From Acidimicrobiia bacterium (lineage in GTDB: Bacteria; Actinomycetota; Acidimicrobiia; Acidimicrobiales; Bin134): 27,882 nt of DNA. The stretch's first letter is position 1. Each line of letters starts with the position of its first letter. The notes under the pieces are model-generated. The model searched no databases, had not been told where the DNA came from, and saw only the letters and a program-made list of their open reading frames with translations. This document shows, piece by piece, positions 14,661 to 21,470 of this stretch. A program made the position numbers and the translations under genes. The stretch covers positions 23,363 through 51,244 of the forward strand of contig VYDF01000217.1 in assembly GCA_009843565.1 (NCBI GenBank). Reading direction: 5' to 3'.

Positions 14661-15485
14661 CTATTTCAGGACCCGAAGGGCGAAGTCGTGTATGTGGTCG
14701 GAAAAGGCCTCTGTTCCGAAGAGCAAAAGCTGATGGGGGCCCGGGATCTCCACGAATTCGGTGGGGCCCGCAATCTCGTCGAACACCTCGCGCACCGCGG
14801 CGGGAGGCGACATGGGGTCTTCGGCGCCAACGGCCACCATTATCGGCTTGGTGTTCTCAGACGGGGGCACCTTGGGCTCGTAGGTCCAGAAGCTGACCAA
14901 CGACGAGAAGTCATACGTCCACGTGTTGTAGGGATCGGCCTTCTTCTGGGCCTCTGCCCCCCGAAACCCGTAGTCCTCATCAAAGTTGATGGCGAGATCG
15001 ATGTGCAGCTTCAGCTCGCGGCCGAAGCGCCCCGCGATCATCTGCACCTCCTTGGCCTTGAAGGGGTTCTGGCGAGGGAGGAATCCCTTCTCGGCGCCGG
15101 GAATCCCGTGCCCCATGAGCACAGCGGCATCGACCGCATCGGCATACAGGGTGCTGTAGGCCGGCGCCGAGCCGATACTGGAACCCAGTGCCACAACCGG
15201 CAGTCCGTTCTCCTCACGGATGTGCTCCGCGAAGCGAACGGCGGCCTCCACCCACTCACCGAGGGTGAACTGCCCGCGTGGCCTGGTATGGCTCGACCGT
15301 CCGTGCCCCGGCGCGTCCATGGCCCAAACGTGGGCGCCCTTGCCCGCATGCAAGGTGCTGAACGGCTCGTAGATTCCGCCATGGGCGCCAATGCCGTGGA
15401 GGAGCAACACGTTGTAGGTCGCATCCCTTTGGGCCGGGTACTTGTAGCTGAAGATGTCTCCGACGGTGTGGTCCTCTCTGCGCAT
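14661..15485 (-). CDS. Alpha/beta hydrolase
   Basis: Serine hydrolase of about 274 residues. LLLHGIGAHGG (27-37) forms the oxyanion region, the nucleophile elbow reads G101-S-S103-I-G105, and VGAED (acid) and GPHQLLLF (histidine) complete a plausible triad. I prefer the ATG at 15485 because GGAGGGG lies 5 nt upstream; a GTG at 15491 overlapping the previous stop is the alternative. It lies between the VOC dioxygenase-like gene and the Rieske oxygenase genes (30 bp gap), so it probably hydrolyses an ester, lactone or ring-cleavage product of this pathway. It is distinct in sequence from the hydrolase at 9283. Confidence 0.87.
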   Translation of the reverse strand: MRREDHTVGDIFSYKYPAQRDATYNVLLLHGIGAHGGIYEPFSTLHAGKGAHVWAMDAPGHGRSSHTRPRGQFTLGEWVEAAVRFAEHIREENGLPVVALGSSIGSAPAYSTLYADAVDAAVLMGHGIPGAEKGFLPRQNPFKAKEVQMIAGRFGRELKLHIDLAINFDEDYGFRGAEAQKKADPYNTWTYDFSSLVSFWTYEPKVPPSENTKPIMVAVGAEDPMSPPAAVREVFDEIAGPTEFVEIPGPHQLLLFGTEAFSDHIHDFALRVLK

Positions 15486-15487
15486 GA

Positions 15488-16168
15488 TCACCCCTCCCCG
15501 ACGCCGACTGGCGATGCCACCACGCTCATCAACTCCGTGATCTCCTCGTCGGACAAGGTGGTGAGCACGTCAACAAGGTGCGCAGGAATGTTCCACTGGG
15601 GGTCGTCGTCATCCCAGGTGACCTGCGGGATCGCGCCGCCCTCGCCCCTGGTCGGCTCAGGTTTGGTGTAGCGGCTCAGATCGGCTTCGGAAATGCCGAG
15701 TTTCTCAACGATTTCGGGGTCGATGTACCGGCGACCGTCGATCGGGTTGTTGGCGAACGCCACCTCGAGCTGGAGGCCTTCGGGGCCGGGCAGGTACACC
15801 GATTTGCAGAATCCGTGGTCGATCGGACCCATGCAGTAGAGGCCCTTGCTCCTGGCTCGGTCGCGGTAGGCCAGCATCTTGTCTTCGGAGTCCACGTGGA
15901 AGGCGACATGCTGCATTGCGCCGCGGGGTGGGGTGAAGTGCAATTCGGGAAGGCCGGGTTCCTCGAGTGCTTGGCTCTCGGGAGACTGCACGAAGGCGAT
16001 GTAGGTGAAGTCGTCGATCTTCAAGAACGCATGGACGGCATCGGGCATGTTGTGCATCCAGAACATGGCCGTCAGCTCGGCGCCGAGTACATCGGTGAAG
16101 AACTCAATCTGAGCCTTCAGGTCTCCAGTCGAAAGCGCCAGGTGGTGAACGCCTCTCAGATCAGTCAT
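15488..16168 (-). CDS. VOC-family protein, extradiol ring-cleavage dioxygenase-like
   Basis: Vicinal-oxygen-chelate fold protein of 226 residues. It contains the repeated beta-alpha-beta-beta-beta pattern with metal-ligand candidates H8/H9 (GVHHLAL), H87 (MQHVAFHV) and E135 (LQLEVAF), the 2-His-1-carboxylate set used by type I extradiol dioxygenases and glyoxalase relatives. It is shorter than classic two-module catechol 2,3-dioxygenases (about 290-310), and residues 140-226 are a helical tail I do not recognise. The ATG at 16168 follows AAGGAGG; an upstream GTG or ATG within 13 codons is less likely. Its position next to the FAD monooxygenase and hydrolase supports ring cleavage, but other VOC chemistry (isomerase, epimerase) remains possible. 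Confidence 0.85.
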   Translation of the reverse strand: MTDLRGVHHLALSTGDLKAQIEFFTDVLGAELTAMFWMHNMPDAVHAFLKIDDFTYIAFVQSPESQALEEPGLPELHFTPPRGAMQHVAFHVDSEDKMLAYRDRARSKGLYCMGPIDHGFCKSVYLPGPEGLQLEVAFANNPIDGRRYIDPEIVEKLGISEADLSRYTKPEPTRGEGGAIPQVTWDDDDPQWNIPAHLVDVLTTLSDEEITELMSVVASPVGVGEG

Positions 16169-16203
16169 GGGTTGTGCCTCCTTGGTTGGTTGGGCCGTCG
16201 GAT

Positions 16204-16560
16204 TCAATGGCGGGCATTCAGGGCCTTGTGGTTCTCGTAGGCGATGGTCGACGCCAGCACGCCGAGAATGGCGGGCGGCACCATCCGCTTGGGGGAATCG
16301 CCAACCCGCACATGGGTGCCGACCGCCCCGACCATGGTTCCGGCGATGAGGGCGCCGCCGAGCCGAGCTGCGGGCGGATACTTCATCCCGGTGAACAGGA
16401 GGAGCGCTCCAGCCACCTCCACCACTCCGGTGGCATACCGAAGGGCCGGCGGATAGCCGAACCGATCAAACTCGTCGACCTGGGGGGGCGCGCTGACCAG
16501 CTTCGAAACGCCCGCTGCGGTAAACGCAACGCCGAGCAATGCCTGTCGTTTAGTTGTCAC
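16204..16560 (-). CDS. DoxX-like membrane protein
   Basis: Small membrane protein of 118 residues with four hydrophobic segments (about 5-20, 40-58, 66-84 and 94-108) and the DoxX-like opening LGVAFTAAGVSKL followed by the RYATGVVEVAGALLL segment. DoxX relatives are associated with quinone-linked or redox-stress functions, but the role here is unknown. The GTG start lies 11 nt inside the FAD monooxygenase gene, so it is translated from the same message. DoxX-like genes are often attached to catabolic operons. Confidence 0.82.
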   Translation of the reverse strand: MTTKRQALLGVAFTAAGVSKLVSAPPQVDEFDRFGYPPALRYATGVVEVAGALLLFTGMKYPPAARLGGALIAGTMVGAVGTHVRVGDSPKRMVPPAILGVLASTIAYENHKALNARH

Positions 16561-18241
16561 GAGACTTCATTTCTGTCGGTTGGATACCAGTTCGAAGGAT
16601 CCATTTGTCGATGAGCGCGGCGAGGCCTGAGTCGTAGTTGCCCCGGTGGAAGCCGATGTATCCGTCGGGTCGCACCAGCAGCACACTGCCGTCGCGGACA
16701 CCGGTCCGGCGCTTGAACTCCTGTTTTCCGTCGATGTACATAGGAAGTCCGTGATCGACCATAGGCAGGCCTTGTTCGAAGACGGCCACCGACTTGACCG
16801 CATTGCCGACACGGTCTTCCACCTGTCGGGCGAGGGTCACAAGCTCGGTCCGCTTCGTGCCCTCGACGCGCTGGGTCCTGGCCACAAAGATGAGGGTGAA
16901 GGATGGGTGGCGGAGCACGTCGTAGAGGCGCACCACTTGGTTGCGCCAGTCGCCCTCGGGGGCGAATAGGTCGGCGTCCGGCATTCGGTCACCGGCCGCC
17001 AGCGCTCCGTCGGCGATTCCGCTTCGGAGATCAGCCCTGAGGGTGCCGTCCTCTCGGGCCTGGTCCTTGTAGCTCACGGCCAGGCCCGAGACCATAGATC
17101 CAACCCGTTGTTGGATCGGCCCTCCGGAAATGAGGGTCCCCATCACCCGCTCGAGCGCCTTTCGCTGGGCGTAGTTGCGGTTCAAGAAGAGCTTGACGAT
17201 GTTGTCGCTCATCTTGATGGCGCGTGTGCCCACAGGGTGCCGCTCCTGTTGAAACGACTCGAGTATCGAGGGGGGCGATGTCCCGTTGATGACAAAGCCC
17301 AGCTTCCAGCCCAGATTGACGGCGTCGCCGATGCCGGTGTTCATCCCCTGTCCCCCGGCAGGACTATGGATGTGGGCGGCGTCACCGGCCAGGAACACGT
17401 TGCCCTTGCGATACGTGTGGACTTGCGCGATCCCTGTCCGCCAGTAGGTGAGCCAACGGGGCTCCATCAGTCTGGGCTTGGTGGGCACGATCTGATCCAG
17501 CGTTTCTTGAAGGTGCTCCAAGGTGAGTTCGTCGCCGACGTCGGCATCCTGGTGCTTCATGTTCAGGGTGGCGATTCGGAAATAGCCGTCTCTGAACGGC
17601 ACCAAGAAGGCGGCGCCGAGATCGGAGAAGTACTGGGAGACACCACCGGTGACCAACCCGCGATCCACCTTCACCTCGGCGTTGATGAACACCTCCTTGT
17701 ACCGCTCGCCCTCAAGCTTCAGGCCCGCAGCAGAACGCACCGTGCTCCCCGCCCCATCGGTTCCCAGGAGGTAGCGGCACTGGATGTTCTCCCCGTTGCC
17801 GTCCTCGCCCACGACGGTGGCCACCACGGCGTCGCCTTCATCGGCATAGGACTCAAATGCGGTTGACCGCTCGACTTTGACGGCCAGTTCTCCTAAGTGA
17901 GTCTCCAGCACCTCTTCAATTTCCGACTGGGGCAACACCAATATGTATGGGTACCGGGTGTCGAGGTCGAAGAACTCCATGCGCATCGGCGTCTCGGGGT
18001 CGGATCCGAGCTCCAGCCCCGGCGCGGGATAGCCCCGGGCGACAAGCTCGTCGGCCAGCCCGTAGAGATCAAGCAGTTCGAGAGTTCGGGGATGGACCAC
18101 AAGCGCATACGAATGCTCGAGTGGCTTCGGCTTCTTGTCGACGATGCGGATCTTGACGCCCAGGCGGGCCAGCGTGACCGCCGCGGTCAACCCACTCGGG
18201 CCGGCGCCGACGACCAGCACATCCACATCGGTCTTCGTCAT
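16550..18241 (-). CDS. FAD-dependent aromatic monooxygenase (PheA/TfdB/MhpA-type)
   Basis: Flavoprotein hydroxylase of 563 residues, group A (NAD(P)H- and FAD-dependent, one polypeptide). Visible signatures are the dinucleotide-binding VVG12-A-G14-P-S-G17, the DG motif at GTD162GAGSTVR, and the GD motif at LAGD287AAHIHSPAGGQGMN. The C-terminal ~160 residues match the thioredoxin-like dimerisation domain of phenol hydroxylase/PheA relatives. It should hydroxylate a phenolic ring ortho or para to an existing hydroxyl, giving a catechol or hydroquinone for cleavage. The ATG overlaps the TetR stop by 4 nt. The exact substrate is unknown; polyketide-type hydroxylases are a related alternative. Confidence 0.92.
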   Translation of the reverse strand: MTKTDVDVLVVGAGPSGLTAAVTLARLGVKIRIVDKKPKPLEHSYALVVHPRTLELLDLYGLADELVARGYPAPGLELGSDPETPMRMEFFDLDTRYPYILVLPQSEIEEVLETHLGELAVKVERSTAFESYADEGDAVVATVVGEDGNGENIQCRYLLGTDGAGSTVRSAAGLKLEGERYKEVFINAEVKVDRGLVTGGVSQYFSDLGAAFLVPFRDGYFRIATLNMKHQDADVGDELTLEHLQETLDQIVPTKPRLMEPRWLTYWRTGIAQVHTYRKGNVFLAGDAAHIHSPAGGQGMNTGIGDAVNLGWKLGFVINGTSPPSILESFQQERHPVGTRAIKMSDNIVKLFLNRNYAQRKALERVMGTLISGGPIQQRVGSMVSGLAVSYKDQAREDGTLRADLRSGIADGALAAGDRMPDADLFAPEGDWRNQVVRLYDVLRHPSFTLIFVARTQRVEGTKRTELVTLARQVEDRVGNAVKSVAVFEQGLPMVDHGLPMYIDGKQEFKRRTGVRDGSVLLVRPDGYIGFHRGNYDSGLAALIDKWILRTGIQPTEMKSRDN

Positions 18242-18858
18242 GTGGCCTGCTCACCCCTCCGTGCCAGCCCGTCAACCAGGATTTGGACCGCTCGCGATAT
18301 CGACTCGTCGTCCACCTGCACCGGCCCGGGCCCCAACAGACGGTCGAAGACCACCGAGGTGAACAGGTAACCAGTCAGCATGCGGGCGGCGACATCGGCA
18401 TCGGGTGCGCCTGCCTCCGGGACCAATCGGCGCAGCGTGGCCGAAACCGTCTCCACACCGGCCACCGGGATCGCTTCCTTGAACAACTCAGCGAGGGCCC
18501 GGTAATTCCCTGCCTCGGCCACAATGAGCCTCACCATGGCCAGGTGATCGGGCTGTGATCGGACGACAGACAGGCGCGATGCGAGTGAGATCAACTCGTC
18601 TTGGGTAATGATTGCCTCGTCGATCCGCTGTTGAGTTCCGACGCCTTCGTGGGCAAGATCCCGGAGAACATCGCCGACCAGCTCATCCTTGCCGGTGTAG
18701 TAGCTGTACAGGGTTTGCTTTGAGACTGAGGCTTCGGTGGCCACCGCATCCATCGTGGTGGCGGCATATCCCCGCTCAAGGAGGAGCTTGCGGGCGGCAG
18801 CGAGAATCTGGCCGTGCTTGTCGGATCGAATCTCAGGAGCGGCGTTCGGCACCGACAT
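18238..18858 (-). CDS. TetR/AcrR-family transcriptional regulator
   Basis: Repressor-type regulator of 206 residues. The N-terminal helix-turn-helix is typical: ILAAARKLLLERGYAATTMDAVATEASVSKQTLYSYYTGKDELV at about residues 18-61, followed by a variable ligand-binding helical domain with a TetR_C-like MARMLTGYLF section. It is the first gene of the minus-strand operon, immediately followed by the FAD monooxygenase with a 4-nt overlap. A palindrome directly before its start is the likely autoregulatory operator. The inducing ligand is presumably a substrate or intermediate of the pathway. Confidence 0.95.
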   Translation of the reverse strand: MSVPNAAPEIRSDKHGQILAAARKLLLERGYAATTMDAVATEASVSKQTLYSYYTGKDELVGDVLRDLAHEGVGTQQRIDEAIITQDELISLASRLSVVRSQPDHLAMVRLIVAEAGNYRALAELFKEAIPVAGVETVSATLRRLVPEAGAPDADVAARMLTGYLFTSVVFDRLLGPGPVQVDDESISRAVQILVDGLARRGEQAT

Positions 18859-18860
18859 GA

Positions 18861-18883
18861 TTGGACTGTACAGTCTAGTCCAA
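18861..18883. promoter_or_regulatory. TetR-type operator candidate
   Basis: GACTGTACAGTC (18864-18875) is a perfect 12-bp palindrome, nested within TTGGACT-N9-AGTCCAA (arms 18861-18867 and 18877-18883). It sits 3 bp upstream of the TetR start in the divergent gap to the SRPBCC gene. A repressor here would block the minus-strand operon. A TATACT on the minus strand (plus 18900-18905) could be the -10 element. Confidence 0.7.
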
Positions 18884-18905
18884 CTTACTTCAAGCGATAA
18901 GTATA

Positions 18906-18933
18906 TTGATGTCTATTCAAATCGTGGTACATT
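18906..18933 (+). promoter_or_regulatory. Candidate promoter of the SRPBCC gene
   Basis: TTGATG (18906-18911) and TACATT (18928-18933), separated by 16 bp, about 28 bp before the ATG at 18961. An AAAGGAGG ribosome site follows. It is weak as a match and not conclusive. Confidence 0.35.
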
Positions 18934-18960
18934 GACCTTCCACCACCAAAGGAGGCGTCC

Positions 18961-19380
18961 ATGGAGCTATCAGTGTCGCAGCGCATCAACGTACCGATTG
19001 AGGAGGTGTTCACCTACGTAGCCGACTTCAACCACATGGCCGATTGGCGGAAATCGTGTGATTCCTCCCAGACAATCGAAGGCGAAACCGGTGGCGGAGA
19101 CGCCGTGTACGAACAAAAGGTGGCCATGATGGGGCGGCCGGCAACGAATGTCGTGCAAATCACCCGCTTCGATCAGCCGACCGATATCGAGTTCCACATC
19201 GAGGGCGGACCAGCGATCATCGACGGCTGTTACCGGCTGAGCGAGGAGGACTCAAGCACCATGTTGACGCTGGAGTTGGATGCGGAGTTGCCCAAGGGGC
19301 TGGCCACGGTCGCCGAGGTGATGTTGAAGAAGCAGTTCGCCAAGGACCTCGAAGTGCTCGCCGCCACCCTCGAAGGCTAA
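18961..19380 (+). CDS. SRPBCC (START/Bet v1-like) family protein
   Basis: Small hydrophobic-pocket protein of 139 residues. It begins with SVSQRINVPIEEVFTYVADFNHMADW, the usual first strand and helix of the polyketide cyclase/SRPBCC fold, and has the DIEFHIEGGPAIIDGCYRLSEED and LELDAELPKGL strands expected for it. It may bind or cyclise a hydrophobic intermediate; no catalytic role can be assigned. A strong AAAGGAGG precedes the ATG. It is the only plus-strand gene between the TetR operon and the AhpD-like pair, and its end is 39 bp from the convergent AhpD-like gene. Confidence 0.85.
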   Translation: MELSVSQRINVPIEEVFTYVADFNHMADWRKSCDSSQTIEGETGGGDAVYEQKVAMMGRPATNVVQITRFDQPTDIEFHIEGGPAIIDGCYRLSEEDSSTMLTLELDAELPKGLATVAEVMLKKQFAKDLEVLAATLEG

Positions 19381-19419
19381 ATCGAGGTATCGCCCATCGT
19401 CGCTGGCGGCAACGGAGGC

Positions 19420-20070
19420 TCAAGAAGGCGGGACGCTGGCGCGCGTGTAGGGCATCCGCCATATGGCCCGTGCCGCCCAGCGCTTTCGCCGCTCATCGTG
19501 GAGCGGCGCGTCATAGGCGTCCATCCACTTGCTCAGATTCATGAAGCACCAACTGGCATACATGAGATCTCGAATCGCCTGCGAGCTCAGGCCGGCATCG
19601 CGAAGCGCTTGAACGTGTTCAGCTCTAATCGTTGCCTCAGAGGGCACGAAAACGGTCAGGAATTCCAATGCGGCCCGAAGTCGGGGGTCGATCGGCGCAC
19701 TGCGGTGATCTTCCATGGCCGCTTCGACCACTTCGGTGCCCAAACCCAGCGATGCGACCGCACCGTGTGACCCGACTCAATAGTCACAGGCGAGTTGTTT
19801 GGCGGTGAACGCCGCGAAGAGCTCGAGTTCGCCCTTGTTCCACTCGCTCGACTTGCGCAACGCCCTCTGGAGGAACCGAACGAACCAGCGCCCATGCAGA
19901 TCGCGCCGATACGACAGCACCAGATGAGGTGACGGATAATTGCCCGCCGCCAAGCGAATCGGCAGGATTTGCAGGCGCTGGAGAAGATTCAACCCCCTGC
20001 CCTTGTCGATGACCTTCAGCCGCATGGGCCGGTTGTAGACGTCGTATTGCTCAGGACTGGTTGTCGCCAC
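19420..20070 (-). CDS. AhpD/carboxymuconolactone decarboxylase-like predicted selenoprotein (in-frame TGA, CxxU)
   Basis: Predicted thiol/selenol peroxidase-like protein of 216 residues if the internal TGA (19779-19777) is read as selenocysteine. Before it the frame gives an AhpD-like N-terminal half (MRLKVIDKG..., EWNKGELELFAAFTAKQLA). After it the same frame continues as VGSHGAVASLGLGTEVVEAAMEDHR...LRAALEFLTVF...LRDAGLSSQAIRDLMYASWCFMNL, the normal second half. The TGA stands at the second cysteine of the CxxC-VGSH active site, so the motif is C-D-Y-U-x3-H. A SECIS-like hairpin follows it. The GTG start at 20070 has GAGGAGG 6 nt upstream and overlaps the partner gene by 20 nt. The ends are intact and no frameshift is needed, so a pseudogene is less likely. 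No selA, selB, selC or selD is visible in the window. Confidence 0.82.
19750..19765 (-). promoter_or_regulatory. Putative bacterial SECIS hairpin after the UGA
   Basis: On the minus strand CGGUGC-GGUC-GCAUCG forms a 6-bp stem (one G-U pair) with a GGUC apical loop. The loop lies at +18 to +21 after the UGA. In E. coli fdhF, as I remember it, the loop is also GGUC at +19 to +22, so composition and distance match the expected SelB-binding element. The pairing was made by eye, not folded. Confidence 0.7.
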
Positions 20071-20488
20071 CTTCGACCTCCTCGAGAATGGTCAGGCCGC
20101 GCTCCAACCGGGCCAGGGACGCACCGGTGGTTGCGGCCAGCGTTACCTCATGGATGTAGTCCTCGCTCAACCCCTCGTCGCGCATGGCGTCGATATCGCG
20201 GTCGACCACCTTGTAGGCCTCAACGGCCACCTTGTCGACGTAGTTGGCAACAACCGGCGAGAGCTCCGAAGAGTTCATAGACCGGTCGGCGCCGTTCAGG
20301 CAGGCGGCCCGCTCCTCAACCGTGCGACGCTCCTGGGGAGTTGTGGCGCCCTCGACTGAGAACAAGTGCTCCAGCATCGAGCCAATCATTTCCAGTTCAG
20401 GGATAGCGTCGACGTGCCGGCCCATCGGATGACCATCGGCCGGTGCTTTGCTGTCCTGTGTCTGATTCGCTTTGCCGCGCTTTTTCAA
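20051..20488 (-). CDS. Small helical AhpD-like partner protein
   Basis: Protein of 145 residues from a TTG at 20488, or 124 from an ATG at 20425. I prefer the TTG because AGGAAGG lies 6 nt upstream, but the first 20 residues are basic and unrecognised. The C-terminal half (NYVDKVAVEAYKVVDRDIDAMRDEGLSEDYIHEVTLAATTGASLARLERGL) has the all-helical pattern of AhpD/carboxymuconolactone decarboxylase relatives but no cysteine pair. From memory, short proteins of this kind often sit directly before CxxC-containing CMD proteins in actinobacteria. It overlaps the selenoprotein gene by 20 nt, so coupled translation and a joint complex are likely. The function is otherwise unknown. Confidence 0.75.
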   Translation of the reverse strand: MKKRGKANQTQDSKAPADGHPMGRHVDAIPELEMIGSMLEHLFSVEGATTPQERRTVEERAACLNGADRSMNSSELSPVVANYVDKVAVEAYKVVDRDIDAMRDEGLSEDYIHEVTLAATTGASLARLERGLTILEEVEGGDNQS

Positions 20489-20507
20489 GGGGGGCCTTCC
20501 TACCGGA

Positions 20508-20529
20508 TACCGATCTCTATGTATCGATA
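20508..20529. promoter_or_regulatory. Imperfect inverted repeat in the divergent 20489-20548 gap
   Basis: TACCGAT-N8-ATCGATA, 7-bp arms with one mismatch, overlapping GATAC-N10-GTATC (20506-20525). It lies between the AhpD-like pair (minus) and the MhpD-like gene (plus), so one bound dimer could control both. No known consensus is matched. Confidence 0.4.
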
Positions 20530-20548
20530 TGAGTATCTTGGTAGTCAC

Positions 20549-21355
20549 ATGGCAGGGTGTCAAGGCGCAACGGCGGTTCAAGAGGCGGCGGCTCTTCTGG
20601 CCGAGGCCGCGCAAATGGGGATCCCCTGCCCGCCGGTGCGCAACCTGCTGGGTACTGACAGCGAACTCGACTTGGCCTATTCAGTCCAGCAGGTCAACGT
20701 CGAAGCCGCCCGGGCCGCCGGCCGCCGGATCAGCGGGAAGAAGATCGGGCTGACATCGCCCGCCGTTCAGGCTCAGCTTGGTGTGGACCAACCGGACTTC
20801 GGAACGCTCTTTGTGGACATGGAAATTGGCGATGGCGTAGAGATCGACCCGGCCCCCCTCATCCAACCTCGAGCCGAGGCCGAGATCGCCGTAGTGCTCG
20901 AGCACGACCTCGACACGGGCGAGCACAGCTTTCTGGAGGTGGTGAGGGCAGTTGCCTACGCAGTGCCGGCCATCGAAATCGTTGACAGCCGAATTGCCGG
21001 ATGGGACATCACCATCGTGGACACGGTGGCCGATAACGCCAGCTGCGGGCTCTACGTGGTGGGTGGGCGACCAGTGATGTTGGCCGGCGTCAACCTTCCC
21101 GCCATTGAGATGCGCATGACGATCAACGGCGACCAAGTATCGAATGGCACAGGGGCGGCCTGCCTCGGACACCCCCTCAATGCGGTGCGCTGGCTCGCTG
21201 ATGAGCTCTCCCGCCGAGGGACGCCGTTGCAGGCTGGCGACTGTGTCATGACCGGTGCATTGGGCCCCATGCGAGACATCAAACCCGGTGATGTCATCGA
21301 AGCCGACCTCGGCGCGATGGGTACGGTGCGTACCCGACTGCTTGGAAAGGGCTAA
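20549..21355 (+). CDS. 2-keto-4-pentenoate hydratase family protein (MhpD-like)
   Basis: Hydratase of 268 residues that would add water to 2-hydroxypenta-2,4-dienoate (or a homologue) to give 4-hydroxy-2-oxovalerate, the step after meta-cleavage product hydrolysis. Family landmarks are GKKIGLTSPAVQAQLGVDQPDFG, PRAEAEIAVVLEHDL (metal ligands E-x-E), AIEIVDSRIAGW, NASCGLYVVGG, and VMTGALGPM near the end. They are in the right order and intact. The ATG at 20549 is chosen because the homologous region begins soon after it; the Shine-Dalgarno is poor, and ATG 20519 is in frame upstream. A matching aldolase and acetaldehyde dehydrogenase are not in the window. A decarboxylase of the same family (4-oxalocrotonate type) is the main alternative. 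Confidence 0.88.
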   Translation: MAGCQGATAVQEAAALLAEAAQMGIPCPPVRNLLGTDSELDLAYSVQQVNVEAARAAGRRISGKKIGLTSPAVQAQLGVDQPDFGTLFVDMEIGDGVEIDPAPLIQPRAEAEIAVVLEHDLDTGEHSFLEVVRAVAYAVPAIEIVDSRIAGWDITIVDTVADNASCGLYVVGGRPVMLAGVNLPAIEMRMTINGDQVSNGTGAACLGHPLNAVRWLADELSRRGTPLQAGDCVMTGALGPMRDIKPGDVIEADLGAMGTVRTRLLGKG

Positions 21356-21384
21356 TTCGTCAGGACGTTGGAAACAGCGGTGTT

Positions 21385-21461
21385 TGGTGGACCGTACTGG
21401 ACTTGAACCAGTGACCTCTCGCGTGTGAGGCGAGCGCTCTGGCCATCTGAGCTAACGGTCC
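21385..21461 (-). tRNA. tRNA-Val (anticodon CAC)
   Basis: The minus strand folds as a full cloverleaf: a 7-bp acceptor GGACCGT/ACGGTCC, a D arm with GCTCAG, an anticodon stem CTCGC/GCGAG around loop CTCACAC (anticodon CAC), and a T arm with GGTTCAAGTCC. A discriminator A and an encoded CCA (21385-21387) follow. The 3' end faces the catabolic block to the left. Confidence 0.95.
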
Positions 21462-21470
21462 GGGGGTCGT

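Noticed and set aside
13950..15671. 573-codon open frame on the plus strand opposite the Rieske oxygenase, hydrolase and VOC genes
   Set aside because: Lies antisense over three genes with intact catalytic motifs and shows no recognisable domain; long antisense frames are expected in high-GC DNA.
19777..19779. TGA read as a simple nonsense mutation making two gene fragments
   Set aside because: Considered seriously, but the stop sits exactly on the redox cysteine site, the rest of the frame is undamaged, the start signals are strong and a SECIS-like hairpin follows. It remains the main alternative until Sec machinery is confirmed.
21372..21385. AAACA-GCGG-TGTTT hairpin beside the tRNA 3' end as a terminator or attachment site
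   Set aside because: Only 5 A/T-rich pairs, overlaps the encoded CCA, and no second copy is seen in the window.
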